64,000 nt of DNA from Desulfamplus sp. (lineage in GTDB: Bacteria; Desulfobacterota; Desulfobacteria; Desulfobacterales; Desulfobacteraceae). The translations under genes were made by a program, and so were the position numbers. The DNA lies in the NCBI GenBank assembly GCA_015231615.1, contig JADGBE010000006.1, positions 1 to 64,000 on the forward strand, read 5' to 3'. Shown here piece by piece: positions 46,291-54,811 of this stretch. Numbering within the stretch: position 1 is the stretch's first letter; each line of letters begins with the position of its first letter. Below the pieces are notes generated by a model. That model did no database searches. It worked only from the letters and a program-made list of their open reading frames with translations, and was not told where the DNA came from.

Positions 46291-46365
46291 TGGTACCCCC
46301 GGCGAGAATCGAACTTGCACACATGGATTAGGAATCCAATGCTCTATCCACTGAGCTACGGGGGC
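46291..46365 (-). tRNA. tRNA-Arg (anticodon CCT)
   Basis: A complete cloverleaf on the minus strand: acceptor GCCCCCG/CGGGGGT (first pair G-U), D-arm TAGCTCAGTGGATAGAGC, anticodon loop TTCCTAA, T-loop TTCGATT and encoded CCA. The T-stem has one A-C mismatch (GCAAG/CTCGC). Confidence 0.95.
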
Positions 46366-46385
46366 GAATACTCACACAAATTACA

Positions 46386-46424
46386 AAAGAGATGATATTT
46401 ATACCAATTATCATCTCTTTTTAA
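46386..46424 (-). terminator. Terminator downstream of mltD
   Basis: A perfect 12-bp stem (AAAGAGATGATA / TATCATCTCTTT) with an 11-base loop, 10 bases after the mltD stop on its strand and just before tRNA-Arg. T-rich flanks lie on both sides, so it could work in either direction. Confidence 0.75.
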
Positions 46425-46433
46425 TTGATTAAG

Positions 46434-48431
46434 TTATTTAACCAAAAGTGTTTGTCCAGGAAATATTTTACTACCTTTAGGTAAACCGTTAAGGTTAAAA
46501 AGACTTTGCACTGAAATATTATATTTTTGGGCAATTGTAAAGGGGGTTTCCCCAGATTTTACCCAATGGGTTGATTTTTTTGACTTTACTGTGTTCTTTT
46601 TCTCATAATTAGAAGCAATAACGCCATTGGTATCTGAAGATTTATTTCCTTTGCTATAGATTTTAGGCTCTTCTTTTATTTTTGAAGCTACAACAGTATT
46701 AGATTTAGGAATGATAAGTTTTTGATCTGGACTTAAGGTATAATCTGAAAGAGAGTTTGCAGCTTTAATTGACTCAGGTGTTGTATTGTATTTTTGAGCA
46801 ATAGACCACATTGTATCTCCTTGCTTAACCTCATATTTAACAGCCTTCATAGATAAGGTTCTATTTTTCTTAGAGCTATTACTTATTTGCCCACTCTTAA
46901 CTTCTTCTTTTAACTTAGTCTCTCTTAATCTATCGTTTATCCCTTTTGAGTTATTGTTATAAGCATACTGGTTTGAAGTGCTTCCTGATTCAGGAATTTT
47001 TAACAATTTTCCGGAAGATATAGAGGATTGTTTTGATATATTGTTAGCTCCAGCAAGCTCTCCCATTGTAATACCATATTTTTTGGCAATACTGAAAAGA
47101 GTTTCTCCATTTTTTACTTTATGAGATGAATAATTTTTGGGAGAAACTGGGTCAGATGGTTTAATATCATCAATGCTTGCGATAAAAGCATCTACTGTAT
47201 GTTTAGGAACTCTTAGTTGATAATTTTCTGGTGGAAGAACACCATATTTTAACTCAGGGTTTAATGTCTCAAGCAGAGTGTGGCTTATAGACATTTTTCT
47301 TGCAATATCTGTAAGTTTAAGCTGTTTGTTTACAGTAACAATTTGGTATTCAAGAGGTGGTACCTTTCTTTGAGGTGGAAATCCATATTTTTCAAGGTTG
47401 TTTACAATGTGAAGTGTTGCAATAAATCTCGGAACATAACAAGCCGTCTCTTTTGGTAATTTTTCATATAAATCCCAAAAATTATCAAGGTAATTGACAT
47501 TTTGACTCCTGATAGTTCTTAGTACTCTTCCCTCTCCACAGTTGTAAGCAGCAAGAACAGTTGACCAATCTCCAAACATTTTATGTAGTGCTGAAAGGTA
47601 TTTAATTGCGGCTTTCGTTGATTTAATGGGGTCCATTCTCTCATCAACATAATAGTCTCGCTTAAGCCCAAATTTATAACCCGTTGATGGTATAAATTGC
47701 CATAATCCTAAAGCTCTTGCAGGGGATAAAGCCTTAACTTTAAAACCGCTTTCAATCAAAGGTAGCCATGAGAGTTCTTCAGGCAAACCAGCCTCTTTTA
47801 GCTCTTTTACTATAAATGGACGGTATTCTGCTGCCCTTCCCATTGCTTTAATAAAAAATTCTTTTTCTGATCCAGTAAATCTTTCAATTTCACTTTTAAC
47901 ATATTTATTGTCTATTGTTACGGGTATCTCCTTATGCTCTCCCTTTATAGATGTCTGGCGAGATGTATATATTTCCATTATCCTTTTGGATATCATAAAT
48001 CGTAAATCTTCTTTTTGCTTATTCACTCTATTGTCATCAGTTTCAAGATCAAGAATAGATGCGTATGCAGCGTCAAGATATTGAAGTGATTTTTCTGTAG
48101 AGCCTTGTTTCCATGATTTTTGGGCTAATTCACAAAGTTCAAGTGCATGATTAATCTCGTTTGAAGTTATAACATCTTCTGATGATATGGTCTCATTTGA
48201 AGTTGTGGTATCTTTTGACAACATTGCCTCATTTGATAAAACGATTCCATTTTCAATGGCAAGTTGATCTGGGATGGATGTATTTCGTTTGTATATGTGA
48301 GAACTATTTTGTGGGGTTTTATAAATGTCGGGAGTTGTTTCTGAAGAGGATATTTTTTTTGAACCATTGGATGTACAAGCAGATAGAAGTATCAATATTG
48401 CCAGAGCCGAAGCAAATAATAAATTTTTCAT
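46434..48431 (-). CDS. mltD: Lytic transglycosylase MltD-like lipoprotein with LysM repeats
   Basis: 665 residues. The signal peptide MKNLLFASALAILILLSAC has a lipobox ending in Cys19, so it is a lipoprotein. The SLT domain (~220-340) contains LSWLPLIESGFKVKALSPARALGLWQF with catalytic Glu and AAYNCGEGRVLR. A degenerate LysM-like segment follows, then three clear LysM modules (KVKNGETLFSIAKKYGI, EVKQGDTMWSIAQKYNT, WVKSGETPFTIAQKYNI). It cleaves peptidoglycan to anhydromuropeptides in the periplasm. An N-terminal ~60-residue Ser/Thr-rich stretch with repeated SNE.. units is atypical. It ends in the third LysM. Confidence 0.93.
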   Translation of the reverse strand: MKNLLFASALAILILLSACTSNGSKKISSSETTPDIYKTPQNSSHIYKRNTSIPDQLAIENGIVLSNEAMLSKDTTTSNETISSEDVITSNEINHALELCELAQKSWKQGSTEKSLQYLDAAYASILDLETDDNRVNKQKEDLRFMISKRIMEIYTSRQTSIKGEHKEIPVTIDNKYVKSEIERFTGSEKEFFIKAMGRAAEYRPFIVKELKEAGLPEELSWLPLIESGFKVKALSPARALGLWQFIPSTGYKFGLKRDYYVDERMDPIKSTKAAIKYLSALHKMFGDWSTVLAAYNCGEGRVLRTIRSQNVNYLDNFWDLYEKLPKETACYVPRFIATLHIVNNLEKYGFPPQRKVPPLEYQIVTVNKQLKLTDIARKMSISHTLLETLNPELKYGVLPPENYQLRVPKHTVDAFIASIDDIKPSDPVSPKNYSSHKVKNGETLFSIAKKYGITMGELAGANNISKQSSISSGKLLKIPESGSTSNQYAYNNNSKGINDRLRETKLKEEVKSGQISNSSKKNRTLSMKAVKYEVKQGDTMWSIAQKYNTTPESIKAANSLSDYTLSPDQKLIIPKSNTVVASKIKEEPKIYSKGNKSSDTNGVIASNYEKKNTVKSKKSTHWVKSGETPFTIAQKYNISVQSLFNLNGLPKGSKIFPGQTLLVK

Positions 48432-49080
48432 AATATTTATATTTAGGTTCCTTATTTTAAATTGTTACTGATTATTATTGCTGTAATTAGATTCATATAA
48501 ATTAAAAAACATTTAGATGTTAATTTAGAACCAAATACCAAAAGGTTAAAAAGTCAGTTTCAAAGGAAATATTTATACTCCTTAAAATTTAATTTGGGTT
48601 AGTGATATTAACTGTAGAAAAAAAACCAAAAAAGGTTAATTAAATACAGATTAAAAAGTTGAGCTAATTATTAATAGATAGATTCGAGCCTGTCAAGCCC
48701 TAATAAATGCCCAAAATATAGCTATATGCTACAATTTTATTGTCTGTTTTTGTATTTAGAAGGAATATCTTGTATGTAAAAAACGGTTAATTTTTTATAT
48801 AACACAATATGTAGTGTTTTATTTTTACAACGGCATTCAATTTATTTTTAATAAAAAAATATTTGTAGATAGTAACAAATATATTGATTTTAATTTAAAA
48901 AGGAGAAATATCTTATAATTTGATGAAAAACAGAGATTTTAGAGCGTTATATTAAATAATATCTTTTAAATCATGTTGAAACATATACTGTTTAACTTGC
49001 TATCTTAATATCTCTCTGGTATTTTCGGCGGGTCTTTTCGTGATAGGTAGTTTGTTATCCGGATTGGATATTATGTATGT
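48432..49080. other. Long AT-rich intergenic region between mltD and the tRNA cluster
   Basis: About 650 bases with no convincing ORF in either strand. It must contain the mltD promoter (minus strand) and the promoter of the tRNA-tuf operon (plus strand). Composition is strongly A/T, with long A and T tracts around 48600-48910, consistent with an UP-element or bent DNA. A candidate core promoter lies at its right end. Confidence 0.7.
48997..49025 (+). promoter_or_regulatory. Candidate promoter of the tRNA-tuf operon
   Basis: TTGCTA, a 17-base spacer and TATTTT, followed by a GC-rich stretch CGGCGGG resembling a stringent-control discriminator. It lies 56 bases before tRNA-Thr. The match to consensus is modest. 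Confidence 0.35.
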
Positions 49081-49156
49081 GCCGATATAGCTCAGTAGGT
49101 AGAGCATCTCACTTGTAATGAGAATGTCCTCCGTTCGATTCGGGGTATCGGCTCCA
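49081..49156 (+). tRNA. tRNA-Thr (anticodon TGT)
   Basis: 76 bases including CCA. Acceptor GCCGATA/TATCGGC, D-arm TAGCTCAGTAGGTAGAGC, anticodon loop CTTGTAA, T-loop TTCGATT. First tRNA of the cluster that leads into tuf. Confidence 0.97.
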
Positions 49157-49164
49157 AAAATTAT

Positions 49165-49250
49165 GGTGGGGTTCCCGAGTGGTCAAAGGGATCAGACTGT
49201 AAATCTGACGGCTGTAGCCTTCGGAGGTTCAAATCCTCCCCCCACCACCA
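49165..49250 (+). tRNA. tRNA-Tyr (anticodon GTA)
   Basis: 86 bases including CCA, with a long class II variable arm. Acceptor GGTGGGG/CCCCACC, anticodon loop CTGTAAA, T-loop TTCAAAT. Confidence 0.97.
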
Positions 49251-49351
49251 TAATTGATTTCGTGTAGGAGATCTTTAAAAAGTATATAAGGTCATTTACT
49301 ACATAGAATGAATGAATTTCAAGTCTGACGATTTAGGTCAGCTCTTTTTAT

Positions 49352-49427
49352 GCGGGAGTAGCTCAGTTGGTAGAGCTTCAGCCTTCCAAGCTGAATGTCG
49401 CGAGTTCGAGACTCGTCTCCCGCTCCA
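49352..49427 (+). tRNA. tRNA-Gly (anticodon TCC)
   Basis: 76 bases including CCA. Acceptor GCGGGAG/CTCCCGC, anticodon loop CTTCCAA, T-loop TTCGAGA. The 101 bases between tRNA-Tyr and this gene hold only a weak CTGAC/GTCAG hairpin followed by a short T-run. Confidence 0.97.
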
Positions 49428-49501
49428 TCCTTCTATATATAAATTCCTTTTTTTAAAATTTCCTAAGTGTTTTAAATTTTCAATTACTCTATGTTTTTAT
49501 T

Positions 49502-49578
49502 GCCCATATAGCTCAGTAGGTAGAGCGCTTCCTTGGTAAGGAAGAGGTTCACCGGTTCGACTCCGGTTATGGGCTCCA
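49502..49578 (+). tRNA. tRNA-Thr (anticodon GGT)
   Basis: 77 bases including CCA. Acceptor GCCCATA/TATGGGC, anticodon loop TTGGTAA, T-loop TTCGACT. It lies 27 bases upstream of tuf, the classic tRNA-tufB arrangement. Confidence 0.97.
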
Positions 49579-49605
49579 TTGTTGTTATGGGGAGGATAAT
49601 TCAAA

Positions 49606-50799
49606 ATGGCAAAAGAGAAGTTTAATAGAAACAAACCTCATGTTAATATTGGAACGATAGGTCATATAGATCATGGTAAGACCACGTTGACAGCTGCGAT
49701 TACTAAACATGCAGCCCTGAAGGGTAACGGCACCTATGTTCCATTTGACGAGATTGATAAAGCACCAGAAGAGCGTGAGCGTGGAATAACAATAGCGACC
49801 GCCCATGTTGAGTATGAGAGTGATAAGAGGCATTATGCCCATGTTGACTGTCCTGGTCATGCTGACTATATCAAAAACATGATAACTGGGGCAGCACAGA
49901 TGGATGGTGCTATACTTGTTGTAAGTGCAGATGACGGACCTATGCCTCAGACTCGAGAGCATATACTTCTTGCCCGTCAAGTAGGTGTTCCAAGCATGGT
50001 TGTATTTTTAAATAAATGCGATATGGTTGATGACATGGAGCTTATAGAGCTTGTTGAGATGGAGTTGCGTGAGCTTCTTGACAAATATGATTTTCCAGGA
50101 GATGATACTCCGATTGTTCGCGGAAGTGCATTAAAAGCTCTTGAGTGCGATGATGCAAATGGAGAGGATGCAAAGTGTATTACCGAGCTTCTTAATGTTC
50201 TTGATTCTTATATTCCAGAGCCAAAACGTGATATGGATAAAGAATTCCTTATGCCTATTGAGGATGTATTTAGCATTTCAGGTCGTGGTACGGTTGTAAC
50301 TGGAAGAATAGAAAGAGGTATTATTAAGACTGGAGATGAAGTTGAACTTGTAGGTATCAGGGATACAGCCAAGACAACCTGTACTGGTGTAGAGATGTTC
50401 AGAAAGCTACTTGATGAGGGACAGGCTGGAGATAACGTAGGACTCCTTCTTCGTGGAACCAAGAGAGATGCTGTTGAAAGAGGTCAGGTAGCCGCAAAAC
50501 CCGGTAGCATTAAACCTCATACAAGATTCAGAGCTGAGATTTACTGTTTGAGCAAAGAAGAGGGTGGTCGTCATACCCCATTTTTCAGTGGTTATAGACC
50601 TCAGTTTTTCTTTAGAACCACAGATGTTACTGGAATATTAAGTCTTGCAGAAGGTGTTGAGATGATAATGCCCGGAGATAATGCGAGTATAACTGCTGAA
50701 CTTATAGCTCCGATAGCTATGGAAAAAGAGCTTCGTTTTGCTATTCGTGAAGGTGGTCGCACTGTAGGGGCTGGTGTCATTGGTGAAATAATTGAGTAA
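49606..50799 (+). CDS. tuf: Elongation factor Tu
   Basis: 397 residues. G1 GHIDHGKT (Ile where most have Val), G3 DCPGH, G4 NKCD, G5 SALK, and complete domains 2 and 3. It delivers aminoacyl-tRNA to the ribosome. GGGGAGGATAA lies upstream of ATG. The position after tRNA-Thr and before rpmG-secE-nusG marks the tufB-type copy; another tuf next to fusA may exist outside the window. Confidence 0.98.
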   Translation: MAKEKFNRNKPHVNIGTIGHIDHGKTTLTAAITKHAALKGNGTYVPFDEIDKAPEERERGITIATAHVEYESDKRHYAHVDCPGHADYIKNMITGAAQMDGAILVVSADDGPMPQTREHILLARQVGVPSMVVFLNKCDMVDDMELIELVEMELRELLDKYDFPGDDTPIVRGSALKALECDDANGEDAKCITELLNVLDSYIPEPKRDMDKEFLMPIEDVFSISGRGTVVTGRIERGIIKTGDEVELVGIRDTAKTTCTGVEMFRKLLDEGQAGDNVGLLLRGTKRDAVERGQVAAKPGSIKPHTRFRAEIYCLSKEEGGRHTPFFSGYRPQFFFRTTDVTGILSLAEGVEMIMPGDNASITAELIAPIAMEKELRFAIREGGRTVGAGVIGEIIE

Positions 50800-50817
50800 A
50801 TAAAGGAGTTGGCTATT

Positions 50818-50970
50818 ATGCCAAGAGTAAATATAACGCTTGTATGTACAGAGTGTAAAAGAAGAAATTATACTACTACTAAGAATAAGCGTACGACCCC
50901 TGATAAACTTGAATTTGAGAAATATTGTAGATTCTGCAAAAAACATATAGCTCATAAAGAGACGAAGTAG
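50818..50970 (+). CDS. rpmG: 50S ribosomal protein L33
   Basis: 50 residues: [18 protein letters not shown] with a CxxC pair, and YCRFCKKH with a second, so this is the zinc-binding (C+) form. AAAGGAG lies upstream of ATG. Too short for many gene finders but conserved in this operon. Confidence 0.96.
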   Translation: MPRVNITLVCTECKRRNYTTTKNKRTTPDKLEFEKYCRFCKKHIAHKETK

Positions 50971-51032
50971 TAGTTAGCTGAAATAGTAGTATGTTAAGAT
51001 AAAATAACAGCCCTATACGCTGTTTAATATGC

Positions 51033-51109
51033 AGGTCAGTAGCTCTAATTGGTAGAGCGCCGGACTCCAAATCCGGATGCTGGGGGTTCGAGTCCCTCCT
51101 GACCTGCCA
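51033..51109 (+). tRNA. tRNA-Trp (anticodon CCA)
   Basis: 77 bases including CCA. Acceptor AGGTCAG/CTGACCT, anticodon loop CTCCAAA, T-loop TTCGAGT. Located between rpmG and secE, as in many bacteria. Confidence 0.97.
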
Positions 51110-51171
51110 TTTTTATGTTTGAGATAGATATTTTGATTTCCATAGATATATAGTTCGAGTTTGGGAGCATT

Positions 51172-51549
51172 ATGGCAAAATTGCAGAAAAAAAAGTCATT
51201 ATATGACAAGGTTAAAAAAAGCAGTTCAGCTGAAGAGAAATCATCTGAGAGTAATGAGAAAAAAAGTTTATCTATTGCACCCTCATCTCGAATTATCCCA
51301 AATGCTGCATTTAAAAATACAAGAGATATGACAGCTCAAACTGTTGTAGAAGGCGAGCTTAATTTTTTCCAAAAAGGAGTTCAATTTTTACGTGAAGTTC
51401 AGGCTGAATTGAAAAAAGTAACATGGCCTAACCAAAAACAGACAGCAGGGGCAACTGTTGTAGTTATTATACTCGTATTTATTATTGCAACATTTTTGGG
51501 GCTTGTGGATGTTGCACTTTCAAAACTTGTACAGATAGTGCTTGCATAG
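51172..51549 (+). CDS. secE: Preprotein translocase subunit SecE
   Basis: 125 residues. The C-terminal ~60 are the conserved part: FLREVQAELKKVTWPNQKQT amphipathic helix, then one membrane helix (VVVIILVFIIATFLGLVDVAL). The N-terminal ~55 residues are Lys/Ser-rich and nonconserved, longer than minimal SecE, which has about 60 residues in many bacteria. Part of SecYEG in the inner membrane. Confidence 0.95.
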   Translation: MAKLQKKKSLYDKVKKSSSAEEKSSESNEKKSLSIAPSSRIIPNAAFKNTRDMTAQTVVEGELNFFQKGVQFLREVQAELKKVTWPNQKQTAGATVVVIILVFIIATFLGLVDVALSKLVQIVLA

Positions 51550-51595
51550 CGAACAATAATAGTAGTTGCATAAATAGAGAATAAAGGGAGTTAAG

Positions 51596-52129
51596 GTGTC
51601 TCGTAGATGGTATGTACTTCATGTCTATTCAGGATATGAACAAAAGGTAAAACGTGCCTTAGAAGATGGAATAGCCAAATGTAAATTTGCGGATAAATTT
51701 GGCGATATACTTGTTCCAACAGAGCATGTTGTTGAACTCGTGAATGGAAAAAAAAGGGAGTCTTCAAGAAAGTTTTATCCTGGCTATATCCTTATTAACA
51801 TGGAATTAAATGATGAGACATGGCATGTTGTTAATTCAACCGCAAAGGTTACGGGTTTTTTGGGTGGCAAAAATAGACCAGCACCAATAAGCGATAAAGA
51901 AGCTGCTCAGATTATTGAAAAGATGGAAATGGGTAAAAGTAAACCTCAGCCCAAATATAGTTTTGAAATTGGCGATGAGGTCCGTGTTGCAGATGGACCT
52001 TTTGCAAGTTTCAATGGCACTATTGAAGAGGTAAACCCAGAAAAAGGCAAAGTAAAGGTTCTTGTAAGTATATTTGGTAGGGCAACACCCGTTGAATTGG
52101 ATTTTGTTCAGGTGGCAAAAGTTAGTTGA
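51596..52129 (+). CDS. nusG: Transcription termination/antitermination factor NusG
   Basis: 177 residues with the NGN domain ([41 protein letters not shown]) and C-terminal KOW domain ([25 protein letters not shown]). GTG start at 51596, preceded by AAAGGGAG. It binds RNA polymerase and couples to the ribosome or Rho. Standard place after secE. The 127 bases to rplK contain no ORF. Confidence 0.97.
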   Translation: MSRRWYVLHVYSGYEQKVKRALEDGIAKCKFADKFGDILVPTEHVVELVNGKKRESSRKFYPGYILINMELNDETWHVVNSTAKVTGFLGGKNRPAPISDKEAAQIIEKMEMGKSKPQPKYSFEIGDEVRVADGPFASFNGTIEEVNPEKGKVKVLVSIFGRATPVELDFVQVAKVS

Positions 52130-52256
52130 TTTATTAATATAAATTGTTGGAGTGTTTTTCCGTCTTCTGGTGAAGTTAATTATGCTATGAACACCGCCTA
52201 AGATAGAGATGGATAACGCCAACTGATAAATACGTATGTGTCAGGAGTAGAAAACA

Positions 52257-52679
52257 ATGGCAAAAAAAGTAACGGCACAGGTAAAACTTCAGGTTCAGGC
52301 TGGTAAGGCTAATCCATCTCCACCGATTGGACCTGCTTTGGGTCAACATGGTGTTAACATAATGGAGTTTTGCAAGCAGTTTAATGCAAGAACAGCCAAT
52401 GATGTTGGTTCAATCATTCCTGTTGTGATTACAGTTTTTCAGGATAGAACTTTTACCTTTATAACCAAAACTCCACCGGCATCCATGTTATTGAGAAAAG
52501 CAGCTCAAATTGAAAAGGGTTCAAGCATTCCGAACAAAGAGAAGGTGGGCAAGGTAACTAAAGATCAGCTTGTTGATATTGCCAAGTTGAAGATGGAAGA
52601 CTTGAATGCTGTAAATTTGGAAGGTGCGGTTAACATAATCGCTGGAACAGCACGGAGTATGGGTATAGAGGTCGTTTAA
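52257..52679 (+). CDS. rplK: 50S ribosomal protein L11
   Basis: 140 residues with the conserved N-terminal domain ([35 protein letters not shown]) and C-terminal rRNA-binding domain ending in [13 protein letters not shown] precedes ATG. Confidence 0.98.
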   Translation: MAKKVTAQVKLQVQAGKANPSPPIGPALGQHGVNIMEFCKQFNARTANDVGSIIPVVITVFQDRTFTFITKTPPASMLLRKAAQIEKGSSIPNKEKVGKVTKDQLVDIAKLKMEDLNAVNLEGAVNIIAGTARSMGIEVV

Positions 52680-52702
52680 AATAAAGGAGTGAGTGATATA
52701 AG

Positions 52703-53395
52703 ATGCCGAAACACGGTAAGAAATATATAGAAATAGTCAACAAGATCGACAGACAAAAGCGTTATGATTTTAATGAAGCTTTAGAGATCTCACTCTCTTC
52801 ATCCTATGTTAAATTTGATGAGACCGTAGATATAGCGGTGAGACTTGGTGTTGATCCGCGTCATGCCGATCAGATGGTACGTGGTACCGTTATTTTGCCA
52901 AATGGTCTTGGTAAAGAGGTAAAAGTCCTTGTGTTTGCAAAGGGTGAAAAGGAAAAAGAGGCATTGGAGGCTGGTGCTGACTTTATTGCAGATGATGAGA
53001 CTATCGAAAAGATTAAAGCTGGATGGTTTGGGTTTGATAAAGCCCTTGCAACCCCAGATATGATGGGGGCAGTTGGAAAGCTTGGTAGAATACTTGGTCC
53101 AAGAGGACTTATGCCTAACGCAAAGACAGGGACAGTAACCTTTGATGTAGAGAAAGCTGTTAAAGAGCTTAAAGCTGGAAAAATTGAATTTAGAGTTGAA
53201 AAGGCTGGTATTGTACATGCTCCAATAGGTAAAGCATCTTTTGGAGTAGAGAAATTAGCAGCAAATGCCAATGCTTTTCTTGCAAGAATTCTTGCTTTAA
53301 AGCCGCCAGCAAGTAAAGGTACTTATATAAAAGCCATAAGTGTATCTACAACGATGGGGCCAGGCGTAAAAATAGACCCTTCAATAATAAAATAG
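52703..53395 (+). CDS. rplA: 50S ribosomal protein L1
   Basis: 230 residues, complete: [16 protein letters not shown] start, [19 protein letters not shown], the [19 protein letters not shown] signature and [13 protein letters not shown] end. In many bacteria L1 represses the rplKA mRNA; no obvious mimic was identified here. Confidence 0.98.
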   Translation: MPKHGKKYIEIVNKIDRQKRYDFNEALEISLSSSYVKFDETVDIAVRLGVDPRHADQMVRGTVILPNGLGKEVKVLVFAKGEKEKEALEAGADFIADDETIEKIKAGWFGFDKALATPDMMGAVGKLGRILGPRGLMPNAKTGTVTFDVEKAVKELKAGKIEFRVEKAGIVHAPIGKASFGVEKLAANANAFLARILALKPPASKGTYIKAISVSTTMGPGVKIDPSIIK

Positions 53396-53424
53396 TCAAC
53401 TTGTTGTCCGTTAAGGAGAACAGT

Positions 53425-53572
53425 TAAATATAAATTGTTGTCTGTCAAAGACAGCAGGTACAAGCAATGTTTTGATTTACATTGCAATATGTATAAACGG
53501 CGATGCCGGCCTGCCGAGACAGAATATGTTTTGGCATAGTTGGCACCTCTGGAAAAAATAACTTAACGATGG
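53425..53572 (+). ncRNA. L10 leader (ribosomal protein autoregulatory mRNA structure)
   Basis: The 186-base gap between rplA and rplJ has the features of the L10 leader: a TCAAAGACAGCAGG arm whose CAGG pairs with the later CCTGCCGAGACAG, an internal hairpin (AAGCAATGT/ACATTGC) and GGAAAGGAGG at the rplJ ribosome-binding site. L10(L12)4 binds such leaders to repress rplJL. Boundaries are approximate. Confidence 0.85.
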
Positions 53573-53590
53573 AAAGGAGGTGTGTTTGAT

Positions 53591-54112
53591 TTGAACCTGA
53601 CAACAAAAAAAGAAGTAGTTGAAAAACTAAATTCACGGCTTGCTGAAACCGAGATTGCTCTCATAGTTGATTACAAAGGTCTTGATGTTGAGTCAATGAC
53701 TCGATTGAGAAATGAGCTAAGAAAAGAGGGTTCTCAATTAGAAGTTGTAAAAAATACGCTTTTATCAATGGCATCTGAGGGGACACAGGTATCTGTTCTA
53801 AAAGATTTTCTCAAAGGTCCCAATGCTATTGTAACCTCAAAAACTGATCCTGTTGCACCAGCCAAAGTACTTATAAAATTTGCTGATGCTAATCAGAAAC
53901 TTGAGATAAAAATCGGTGCTATGAATGGTAAGGTGCTAAATCTTGATGATATTAAAGCTCTTGCCAAAATGCCACCAAAAGAGATATTGCTGGCTCAGTT
54001 GCTATCGACCATGAATGCAGTCCCTACTGCTATGGTAAGAGTGCTTGGAGAAGTGCCAAGATCATTCCTTTACGTGCTAAATGCAATTGGGGATCAGAAA
54101 AAGGCTGCTTAA
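53591..54112 (+). CDS. rplJ: 50S ribosomal protein L10
   Basis: 173 residues from TTG at 53591. This start is preferred over GTG at 53582 because AGGAGG (53575-53580) would be only one base from the GTG but about ten from the TTG, and because L10 typically begins with N-x-x-x-KKEVVEKL. ALIVDYKGLDVESMTRLRNELR and the C-terminal L12-binding helix are present. It anchors the L12 stalk. Confidence 0.95.
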   Translation: MNLTTKKEVVEKLNSRLAETEIALIVDYKGLDVESMTRLRNELRKEGSQLEVVKNTLLSMASEGTQVSVLKDFLKGPNAIVTSKTDPVAPAKVLIKFADANQKLEIKIGAMNGKVLNLDDIKALAKMPPKEILLAQLLSTMNAVPTAMVRVLGEVPRSFLYVLNAIGDQKKAA

Positions 54113-54178
54113 CAATTTATAATTACTTAATTATTTTAAAGGGATTATATCCCTTTCTTGTTTTTTTAAGGAGAAAAA

Positions 54179-54565
54179 ATGGCTAATATAACAAAAGATG
54201 ATGTAGTTGAATTTATCGCTGGAATGACAGTTCTTGAACTTTCACAGCTTGTAAAAGAACTTGAAGAGAAATTTGGTGTATCTGCTGCTGCCCCTGTTGC
54301 AGTTGCAGTAGGACCTGCTGCTGGTGCTGCTGAAGCTGCCCCAGTAGAAGAGCAGACAGAGTTTACAGTAATATTAGAATCTTCTGGGGACAAAAAGATC
54401 AATGTAATTAAAGAGGTAAGAGCAATTACAGGTCTTGGACTTAAAGAGGCAAAAGCTCTTGTTGATGAGTGTCCAAAACCCTTAAAAGAGGGTGTGTCTA
54501 AAGAAGAAGCCCAGAAAATTAAAGCACAAGTTGAAGCTGCTGGGGCACAACTCAGTATTAAATAG
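54179..54565 (+). CDS. rplL: 50S ribosomal protein L7/L12
   Basis: 128 residues. The N-terminal dimerisation helices are followed by an Ala/Pro hinge ([20 protein letters not shown]) and the globular C-terminal domain [20 protein letters not shown]...[21 protein letters not shown] lies before ATG. Confidence 0.98.
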   Translation: MANITKDDVVEFIAGMTVLELSQLVKELEEKFGVSAAAPVAVAVGPAAGAAEAAPVEEQTEFTVILESSGDKKINVIKEVRAITGLGLKEAKALVDECPKPLKEGVSKEEAQKIKAQVEAAGAQLSIK

Positions 54566-54593
54566 TTTTGAAGGTATTAATAATAGCTATGTA

Positions 54594-54615
54594 GGGGCGA
54601 CCTTTTGGTCGCCCT
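54594..54615 (+). promoter_or_regulatory. GC-rich hairpin after rplL
   Basis: GGGCGACC / GGTCGCCC with a TTTT loop lies about 30 bases after rplL, in the position of the partial attenuator between rplL and rpoB in other bacteria. There is no T-run after it. It may instead be a dispersed palindromic repeat. Confidence 0.55.
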
Positions 54616-54742
54616 GACCTATTTGACGGTCTTTATATTTCCTTAAAATATAATTTAGTAAATTTTATTGGGAAAGGGTGACTGGCAGATTCTACCTACC
54701 ACATAACTATTTGGAAAAATTGGCAGATTGCACACATACGAT

Positions 54743-54776
54743 GCGGAGGTTTAAGCCGTTATGGCTTTGTCTCCGC
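54743..54776 (+). promoter_or_regulatory. Two-part hairpin in the rpoB leader
   Basis: GCGGAG/CTCCGC encloses AAGCC/GGCTT, about 35 bases before the rpoB ATG. A TGGCAGATT sequence occurs twice just upstream (54683 and 54721). Likely part of rpoBC leader control. Confidence 0.5.
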
Positions 54777-54811
54777 TTTCACGGTTATAATAAACCATTA
54801 TTGGAGATACC

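Noticed and set aside
49251-49351. Terminator between tRNA-Tyr and tRNA-Gly
   Set aside because: The CTGAC/GTCAG stem is only 5 bp, and the T-run abuts tRNA-Gly; the cluster is more likely transcribed through and processed.
53582-53590. GTG 53582 as start of rplJ
   Set aside because: Only one base separates it from AGGAGG; the TTG nine bases later has proper spacing and fits the family N-terminus.
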